This document shows, piece by piece, positions 57,335-64,000 of a stretch of DNA of 64,000 nucleotides. The notes under the pieces were generated by a model. It had not been told where the DNA came from. It ran no database searches and was given only the letters and a program-made list of their open reading frames with translations. The stretch is taken from the NCBI RefSeq assembly GCF_014489515.1, contig NZ_CP060782.1, positions 1,054,001-1,118,000 of the forward strand. Reading direction: 5' to 3'. The translations under genes and the position numbers were made by a program. Position 1 is the stretch's first letter; the number at the start of each line of letters is the position of its first letter. Origin of the DNA: Sphingomonas sediminicola (lineage in GTDB: Bacteria; Pseudomonadota; Alphaproteobacteria; Sphingomonadales; Sphingomonadaceae).

Positions 57335-58657
57335 TTGCGCGTTTCCCGCTATTTTTTGCCGGTTCTGAAGGAGAGTCCTTCGGACGCGCAAATCGTCAGC
57401 CACAAGCTGATGCTGCGCGCAGGGCTGGTCCGCCAGACGGCGGCGGGGATCTACGCCTGGCTGCCGATCGGGTATCGGGTCCTCAAGAAGATCGAGCAGA
57501 TCGTCCGCGAAGAGCAGGATCGCGCGGGTGCGATCGAGATGCTGATGCCGACGATCCAGGCGGCGGACCTGTGGCGCGAGAGTGGGCGCTACGACGCTTA
57601 CGGACCGGAAATGCTGCGGATTCGCGACCGGCACGATCGCGAGATGCTCTACGGGCCCACCAATGAGGAAATGCTCACGGCGATCGTTCGCGACGAGCTG
57701 AAGAGCTATCGTGAGCTTCCGCGCACGCTCTACCACATCCAGTGGAAGTTCCGCGACGAAGTCCGCCCGCGTTTCGGCGTGATGCGCGGACGTGAGTTCC
57801 TCATGAAGGACGCTTACAGCTTCGATCTTGACGAAGAAGGTGCGCGGCAGAGCTACTACACCCAGCTTCTAGCCTATCTGCGCACCTTCCAGCGCATGGG
57901 TATTCAGGCCGTGCCGATGAAAGCTGCGTCGGGCCCGATCGGCGGCGACCTGAGCCACGAGTTTATCGTCTTGGCACCGACGGGCGAGAGCGAGGTCTTT
58001 TACGATGCCGCATTCGAAGAGTTCGACTGGCAGCAGTCGGACCTCCAGTATGGCGATGCCGCAGGACTGAAGGCCTTGTTCGATCGCGTTGGCTCGACTT
58101 ACTCGGCGACCGACGAGACCCACGATGAGGCGCGTTGGGCGACGATTTCCGACGACCGCAAGCGCACCGGACGTGGCATCGAGGTCGGCCACATCTTCTA
58201 CTTCGGTGACAAATATTCGGCGGCGATGGGACTGAAAGTCTCCGGCACAGACGGGAAGCCGGTCACTCCGATGATGGGGAGCTACGGAGTCGGCGTCTCC
58301 CGCCTCGTCGGCGCCATCATCGAGGCGAGCCATGACGATGCGGGCATTATTTGGCCGGAGAGCGTTGCGCCGTGGAAAGTTGGCCTCGTCACGATGCGTC
58401 AGGACGACGAGCCCAGCGTGGCGGCCGCGGAAGGCCTGTACACGGACCTCAGGAACGCCGGCATCGAGACCGCCTACGACGACCGCGATGAGCGTGGCGG
58501 GGCCAAGCTCGCCACGATGGACCTGATCGGTCTGCCGTGGCAGGTCATCGTCGGTCCCCGCGGAATTGCCGCGGGCACGGTCGAACTCAAGCGCCGTTCA
58601 TCTGGCGAGAAGCAAGAGCTGAGCGTGGAATCCGCCCTCGCGAGAATGTCCGAATGA
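57335..58657 (+). CDS. proS: Prolyl-tRNA synthetase
   Basis: This class II synthetase has the motifs [33 protein letters not shown] and [14 protein letters not shown]. At 440 residues it is the short alphaproteobacterial-type ProRS that lacks the large INS editing insertion. The TTG start follows GGAGG by 9 nt. The TGA overlaps the lolC ATG. Confidence 0.96.
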   Translation: MRVSRYFLPVLKESPSDAQIVSHKLMLRAGLVRQTAAGIYAWLPIGYRVLKKIEQIVREEQDRAGAIEMLMPTIQAADLWRESGRYDAYGPEMLRIRDRHDREMLYGPTNEEMLTAIVRDELKSYRELPRTLYHIQWKFRDEVRPRFGVMRGREFLMKDAYSFDLDEEGARQSYYTQLLAYLRTFQRMGIQAVPMKAASGPIGGDLSHEFIVLAPTGESEVFYDAAFEEFDWQQSDLQYGDAAGLKALFDRVGSTYSATDETHDEARWATISDDRKRTGRGIEVGHIFYFGDKYSAAMGLKVSGTDGKPVTPMMGSYGVGVSRLVGAIIEASHDDAGIIWPESVAPWKVGLVTMRQDDEPSVAAAEGLYTDLRNAGIETAYDDRDERGGAKLATMDLIGLPWQVIVGPRGIAAGTVELKRRSSGEKQELSVESALARMSE

Positions 58658-59904
58658 TCCTCAACCGGTACGAGCGCACGGTCGCTCGCCGATACCTGCT
58701 TCCCGGCAAGGGCGAGGGGTTCATCTTCCTCGTCGCTTCAATAAGCCTGTTCGCCGTCGCACTCGGTGTTGCTGCCCTCATCATAGTCATGAGCGTGATG
58801 AACGGTTTCCGCGCGGAGCTGTTCGACAAGATCGTCGGCCTCAACGGGCATGCGATCGTGCAAGGCTATGAGGGCCGCCTGACCAATTGGCAGCAGATTT
58901 CCGACGAGGCGCGCAAGTTGCCTGGAGTCACCTCGGCAACGCCATTGATCGAGCAGCCTTTGATGGCTTCGGCAAACGGGCGCGTCGAAGGCGTTCTCGT
59001 CCGCGGAATGCGGCTTCAGGATATCCGCAACAACCCGGTCATCACCCAGAACGTGAAGTCCGGAAGCATCGCCTCGATCACGCCGGGCAGCAATCGAGTC
59101 GCGATCGGATCGCGTCTTGCCGAGACGCTTGGTGCCTATGTCGGAAGCGAGATCAGCCTGATCAGCCCCGAAGGCCGGTCGACGGTTGTCGGGACGGTCC
59201 CGCGCATAGTGTCGTACCAGGTCGGAGCGATCTTCGAAGTCGGCGTCTACGACTACGACAAGGCGTTCGTCGTCATGCCGATGCAGGATGCGCAGACATT
59301 GCTGATGCTTGGCGATCAGGTCGGCATGGTCGAAATCCAGACGAGCGATCCGGACAAAGCCCGTATCATCCTCGCCCCGCTTGGACCGCTGGTTCAGGGG
59401 CGCGGGATCATCGTCGACTGGCAGCAGATGAACTCGGCCTTGTTCGAAGCGCTGGAGATAGAGCGCGTCGCGATGTTCGTCGTCTTGTCGCTGATCGTCC
59501 TGGTCGCCGTCTTCAACATCCTGTCATCGCTGATCATGCTGGTGCGCGCCAAGACCCGTGACATCGCCATCCTCCGGACCATGGGGGCGAGCCGGCGAAG
59601 CATGATGAAGGTCTTCGTGACCGTCGGAGTTACGATCGGCTCTCTTGGGATCGTGCTCGGGATCATCATCGGGGCCATCTTCCTCTTCTTCCGCCAGGCG
59701 GTCGTGGACTTCATCCAACTGATCACGGGGCAGAATCTTTGGGACCCGTCTGTGCGCTTCCTGTCAGAACTGCCATCGAAGACCGATCCATTCGAGGTGA
59801 CGGCGATCATATTGATCGCGCTGATCCTGTCCTTCCTCGCGACGCTCTATCCGGCATGGAAGGCGGCGAGCACCGACCCGGTGCAGGTGCTTCGCTATGA
59901 GTGA
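58654..59904 (+). CDS. lolC: Lipoprotein-releasing permease LolC/LolE
   Basis: LolC/E with LolD extracts lipoproteins from the inner membrane for transport to the outer membrane. The product has an N-terminal membrane helix ([20 protein letters not shown]), a MacB-like periplasmic domain and three C-terminal helices around [20 protein letters not shown], read here as [19 protein letters not shown]. The length, 416 residues, is usual, and only one permease gene is present, as in many alphaproteobacteria. The start overlaps proS and the end overlaps lolD by 8 nt. Confidence 0.93.
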   Translation: MILNRYERTVARRYLLPGKGEGFIFLVASISLFAVALGVAALIIVMSVMNGFRAELFDKIVGLNGHAIVQGYEGRLTNWQQISDEARKLPGVTSATPLIEQPLMASANGRVEGVLVRGMRLQDIRNNPVITQNVKSGSIASITPGSNRVAIGSRLAETLGAYVGSEISLISPEGRSTVVGTVPRIVSYQVGAIFEVGVYDYDKAFVVMPMQDAQTLLMLGDQVGMVEIQTSDPDKARIILAPLGPLVQGRGIIVDWQQMNSALFEALEIERVAMFVVLSLIVLVAVFNILSSLIMLVRAKTRDIAILRTMGASRRSMMKVFVTVGVTIGSLGIVLGIIIGAIFLFFRQAVVDFIQLITGQNLWDPSVRFLSELPSKTDPFEVTAIILIALILSFLATLYPAWKAASTDPVQVLRYE

Positions 59905-60570
59905 ACCGGTCCTTTCGACGCGCGGGTTGAAGCGCAGCTTCACGCAGGGCGACGTGACGATCGAGGTGCTCCGTGGAGTCGATCTCGATGTGCAGCCCGG
60001 CGAGATTGTGGCGCTGCTCGGCCCGTCGGGGTCTGGGAAGTCGACGCTGCTGCAGGCCGTGGGCCTGCTCGAGGGCGGCTTCGAAGGTTCGATCCGGATC
60101 GCGGGTAGGGAGGCCGCGTCGCTCAACGACGAAGGTCGGACGGAGCTTCGCCGAAACGCGCTGGGCTTCGTCTACCAGTTTCACCACCTGCTGCCCGAGT
60201 TCAACGCGCGTGAGAATGTCGTCCTTCCGCAGCTAATCCACGGTGCCGAAACCGAGGCTGCCCTGGGTCGCGCGGAGCAATTGCTGACAGCGCTTGGCCT
60301 TGGCGCTCGTCTCGATCACCGGCCTTCGAAGCTTTCCGGAGGCGAGCAACAGCGGGTCGCCGTTGCGCGGGCGCTCGCCAACAAGCCGCCGCTCGTCCTC
60401 GCCGACGAGCCGACCGGGAACCTTGACGAGGCAACCGCCGATACGGTCCTTGCCGAGTTCCTTGGTCTGGTGCGGGGGAGGGTAGTGCCGCCCTTGTGGC
60501 AACCCATAATGAGCGCCTCGCCGCAAAGATGGACCGAGTGGTTCGGCTCCACGAGGGACTGCTTGGATAG
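59897..60570 (+). CDS. lolD: Lipoprotein-releasing ATPase LolD (frame broken once)
   Basis: LolD is the ABC ATPase for LolCE. Walker [13 protein letters not shown], signature [15 protein letters not shown] and Walker [13 protein letters not shown] are intact. The frame breaks near 60478 in a run of five Gs. Adding one restores [20 protein letters not shown] with the switch His, and about 224 residues ending in TAG. The next gene starts at GTG overlapping this stop (TAGTG). Confidence 0.93.
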
Positions 60571-61495
60571 TGGAGCCGGAAGACGACGGGCGCGTTAGCG
60601 GCCCGATGCAACGCGTAAACCCCACAGTTCTTGCCACAATTGCGCTCGGAGCGCTGGTCCTGCTCATCGTCATCATGATCGTGATGGGCAACCGGTCGAG
60701 CGAAGACGATCGCCTGACCGGCAACCAGGTTACGTTATCCAGTGAAGAGCCTTCGGAACGCTGCGGAAGCCAAACGACATACGATCAGATCAAGCGCGAG
60801 CTGTTCCGTCAGGCGGCAGCGGCCCGAGGCAGCGACCAGGAGGCGTTTGACAAGATCGCATCCTTTTCGACAGTGCGGATGGAAGCGCCAGTCTTACGCG
60901 ATGAAAGCGGGGGAAGCGTAACCTGTAACGGCACACTCACGCTCGACCTTCCGCCTGGGGTTGCTGTTGCGGGCGGTCGTCGTTCGCTCGGCGCGGACAT
61001 TCTCTACACCGTTGATGGCGCTGCGGTGACCGTCTCCAACGCCGATGAGATCATTACGCCCTCACGACGCTCGCACGAACTGCGGACGCGCGCACAAGCG
61101 ATTTGCTGCCGCCCAACGCAAATGAAGTTGCACCCGCGGAACCGGACAATTCGGTGGAAGTGCTTCCGCCCGTAGAGCAGTCGGAAGGCGCGGACGCTTC
61201 GAATGCCGCGACCGTCACTCCGAGCTTCAACTGCTCCAATGCCAAGACGAGCGGCGAAGTGGCGGTCTGCAATGATTACCGGCTTGCGATCCTCGATCGC
61301 CGCATGGCGGCGCAGTTCGGAAGCGCAATGTCGGAAGCCGACGCAAAGCAGCGGGGCTTGCTGACCCGCACGCGTGATTCCTTCCTGATCTATCGGGACC
61401 GCTGCACGAGCAACGACTGCATCGCCGAGACTTATCGAGGGCGCATGCGCGAAATCCGCGACATCATGCTCGGCAGGTGGACTCCGCAGCATTAG
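60570..61495 (+). CDS. Membrane-anchored protein with C-terminal LprI/DUF1311-like domain (frame broken once)
   Basis: One membrane helix ([20 protein letters not shown]) anchors a periplasmic region with a conserved [17 protein letters not shown] start. After a break near 61057, repaired by one base, the C-terminal 90 residues ([29 protein letters not shown]) show the Cys-rich helical pattern of LprI/DUF1311-type proteins, known as lysozyme inhibitors in some bacteria. The corrected length is about 308. Whether it inhibits lysozyme is inference. Confidence 0.68.
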
Positions 61496-61563
61496 CGTTT
61501 CGTCGATTTGGGCTTGTCAGATTTGACGAACTGGGCGCTTCTGCAATCAGTGGAGAAGGGTCC

Positions 61564-62094
61564 GTGATTCCCATTCGTTACTTGATGATAGCTGGAATTG
61601 CGGCCTTGGCGCTTCCGTCAGTTTCGGCGGCCCAGGTTGCGTCCGGTTGCAAGACCCCGCAGCACCGGCAGTTCGATTTCTGGGTCGGCACATGGGATGT
61701 TTTTCCAACCGGGCAGGACAGGTTGGTCGCGCGAAGCGTAGTCGAGAACCTCTACGGCGGGTGCGTCATTCGCGAGAACTGGACGCCGCTGACTGGGACA
61801 GCCGGTGGAAGCCTCAACACATACGACCCGGAAGACGGTCATTGGCACCAGGTCTGGATGGACGCAGCGAATGCGCGGGTCTTGTTCGAAGGAGACCTGG
61901 TGGACGGAAAGATGGTGCTGACCGGTTCCTGGAAGGGCGCTCGCAAACCGGGAGAAGAGAGCCTGGTCCGAATGACGTACAGCCGCCTAGAAGGTGGGGC
62001 GGTGCGTCAACAAGGCCAAATCTCGACCAACAAAGGCGTGACCTGGCAGCCATTTTTCGACTTCACATATAAGCCCGTCGCAATTCCCAAATAA
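61564..62094 (+). CDS. Exported DUF1579-like protein
   Basis: GTG preceded by GAGAAGG starts a 176-residue product with signal peptide IAGIAALALPSVSAAQ. The mature region (QFDFWVGTWDVFPTGQ, VVENLYGGCVIRENW, GSWKGARKPGEESLV) fits the beta-barrel fold of DUF1579-like proteins, often seen as small ligand-binding barrels. The ligand is unknown. It lies 69 nt after the previous gene. Confidence 0.7.
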   Translation: MIPIRYLMIAGIAALALPSVSAAQVASGCKTPQHRQFDFWVGTWDVFPTGQDRLVARSVVENLYGGCVIRENWTPLTGTAGGSLNTYDPEDGHWHQVWMDAANARVLFEGDLVDGKMVLTGSWKGARKPGEESLVRMTYSRLEGGAVRQQGQISTNKGVTWQPFFDFTYKPVAIPK

Positions 62095-62153
62095 TCTGTG
62101 GAAAGCGGGGCTGCGAGCCTTCCAATCGTGCCGCGGAGCGCCATAGTTCGAGT

Positions 62154-64000
62154 GTGACTCAGCCGTACGTTCCGCTTCGCATCTTTTCCTCCTTCACGAT
62201 GCTGGAAGGGCGATGGAGCCGAAAGTCATCGCGGAGCGCGCCGCGAAGCTGGGCTTCCCGGCCGTCGCGCTGACTGATCGCAACGGGCTCTATGCGGCCA
62301 TGGCGTTTACAGAAGCCTGCGTAGCAAAGGGTGTACAGCCTATTGTTGGCGCAATGCTCGCTGTCGCCCGACCGTCCCAGATGGGAAGCGCGGTCGATTG
62401 GTTGGTCCTGCTGGCGAAGGACGAGCAGGGTTATTCGAACCTCTGCCACCTGGTTTCGTCGGCCCATCTCGATCGCCCGGTCGAACTCGATCCGCACGTG
62501 CCCTTCTCGGCTCTGGAAGCGATGAGCGATGGCCTCATCGCAATGACCGCAGGCTCGGAAGGCGCGCTCGCCCGGCTTCTGTCGGAAAACCAGAAGGGCA
62601 AGGCAGCGACCTATCTCGATCGCCTGCACGCATGCTTTACCGATCGGCTATATGTGGAAATCATCCGCCGGAACGATCCGGTCGAGGAAGCGTCCGAGGA
62701 AGCACTGATCGAGCTTGCCTACGAACGGGACCTCCCGCTCATCGCAACCAATCCAGCCGCCTATTCCGATCCAAGCTTCCACGCCGCCCACGATGCCATG
62801 CTCTGCATCGCCCAGTCGGCCTACATCGAGAGCAACGATCGCCACACGTCCTCGCCGGAAGCCTGGCTCAAGGATTCAGCGGCGATGGCCGAGCTGTTCG
62901 TCGACCTGCCCGAGGCCTTGGCGAACACGGCGATTGTAGCTCAGCGTTGTTCTGTCGGCGCTCCGAAGCGTAGGCCTATCCTGCCGCGGCTGTCGGATCA
63001 CGAGGACGAGCAACTTCGGGCTGACGCGCATGCGGGCCTCGATTCGCGACTGACGGGCCGGACCGACGAGGAGAAGGAAAGCTACCGCGAACGGCTCGAT
63101 TTCGAGATCGACGTCATCACCCGCATGGGGTTCGCGGGCTACTTCCTGATCGTCGCCGATTTCATCAAATGGGCGAAGGCGCACGACATCCCGGTGGGGC
63201 CGGGCCGTGGCTCTGGCGCGGGCTCGGTGGTCGCGTGGGCGCTTACGATTACCGACCTCGACCCGCTCGCGCTGAACCTGCTGTTCGAGCGATTCCTCAA
63301 TCCTGAACGCGTCTCGATGCCGGACTTCGACATCGACTTCTGCGAAACACGGCGCGACGAGGTGATCTCCTACGTCCAGCAGAAGTACGGTCGCGATAGG
63401 GTCGCGCAGATCATCACTTTCGGGCGACTGAAGGCGCGCGCGGTGCTCAAGGATACGGGGCGCGTGCTCCAGATGAGCTACGGCCATGTCGACCGGATCG
63501 CGAAGATGATCCCGAACCATCCGACCGACCCGTGGACCCTAGAACGGTCGTTGAACGGCGTCTCGGAGCTGGCGGCCGAGTACAAAGGCGATTCCGACGT
63601 ACGCCGCCTCATCGATCTTGCGATGAAACTGGAGGGCCTGCCACGCCACGCCTCCACTCACGCTGCGGGTGTGGTGATCGGCGACCGGCGCCTCGACGAC
63701 CTTGTCCCGATGTATCGCGATCCCCGGTCGGACATGCCGGTCACGCAGTTCGACATGAAATATGTCGAGGCTGCGGGCCTGGTGAAGTTCGACTTCCTCG
63801 GTCTCAAGACATTGTCCGTCCTCAAGGAGGCCGAGCGGCTGCTCGGCGAGCAGGGCGTGAGCGTCAATTTCTCGGCGCTCACCTGGGACGATGAAGAGGT
63901 CTACGAGCTCCTCCAGCGGGGCGACACCGTCGGCGTTTTCCAGCTGGAATCGGAGGGCATGCGCCGGACGCTCGCGGCCGTCCGCCCGACAAGCTTCGGC
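62154..64000 (+). CDS. dnaE: DNA polymerase III alpha subunit (5' part, frame broken once)
   Basis: DnaE is the replicative polymerase. The PHP domain starts YVPLRIFSSFTMLEG and lacks the first His of the canonical HxH motif. The polymerase active site is PDFDIDFC with two catalytic Asp, preceded by PVGPGRGSGAGSVVAWAL. Later segments (LEGLPRHASTHAAGVVI, VKFDFLGLKTLSVL) are typical. A break near 62210 in a G run is repaired by one base (MLEGAMEPKVIAE). The start is GTG. The window ends about 615 residues in; the finger, tau-binding and OB regions lie outside. Confidence 0.95.

Overview
The window is a dense, high-GC stretch of bacterial chromosome that gene content and order place in the Alphaproteobacteria, most likely order Sphingomonadales (a Sphingomonas or Sphingomicrobium-like genome). 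The basis is the mreBCD-mrdA-rodA block, the divergent serB/miaA pair, the SPOR/ParA/ribbon-helix-helix cluster, a short alphaproteobacterial-type ProRS, a PafA/SPAP-type alkaline phosphatase, an HWE-type histidine kinase and a CtrA-type TTAA-N7-TTAA box. Genus-level placement is inference. No insertion sequence, prophage, CRISPR array or rRNA operon was seen.

Layout. 1-5920: a cut envelope-protein gene, tRNA-Lys and the leftward elongasome operon (mreB, mreC, mreD, mrdA, rodA). 6073-10890: mutL, a small ORF, a divergent ketol-acid reductoisomerase, and miaA/serB, whose start codons share one palindrome. 10894-14639: two SPOR-domain proteins flanking an orphan ParA ATPase and an RHH protein. 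14640-17109: pyrB, ruvX and a DUF3089 hydrolase. 17160-19985: an accessory-looking patch with an HTH protein, an orphan HWE kinase, small unknown genes, a possible decayed ORF and two copies of a 19-bp repeat. 20016-28779: a SIMPL protein, gatCAB, an alkaline phosphatase, and a lipoprotein / M48 protease / lipoprotein operon. 28868-44579: the classical tig-clpP-clpX-lon-hupB order, opened up by a cupin, a glycosyltransferase, a TonB receptor, an amidohydrolase, a PhoB-box-preceded DUF47-PiT phosphate operon and a CPBP-type membrane protein. 44608-51444: a Crp/Fnr regulator, tRNA-His, a Leu/Val dehydrogenase and the cytochrome c maturation operon ccmCDEFGHI. 51423-57334: alanine dehydrogenase, Kup potassium uptake, small proteins, tRNA-Met and two WGxxGxxG-type small exported proteins. 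57335-64000: proS, lolC, lolD, two exported proteins and the 5' part of dnaE.

Two properties run through the whole window. First, 25 reading-frame breaks occur in 22 otherwise well-conserved genes, many of them essential, and every one is repaired by adding a single base; many lie in G or C runs. This looks like deletion-biased sequencing or assembly error, not gene decay, so split genes are annotated here as single CDSs with the break noted. Second, the genome is very compact: starts overlap stops (ATGA, GTGA, TAATG) in most operons, and three convergent pairs share their stop codons inside one CTAG.

No clearly new defence or mobile system was found. The candidates most worth following are the SPOR-ParA-RHH-SPOR cluster, the lipoprotein-M48-lipoprotein operon, the tandem WGxxGxxG proteins, and the regulatory boxes: a triple PhoB box, a CtrA site at mreB, and a dyad beside the Crp/Fnr gene.
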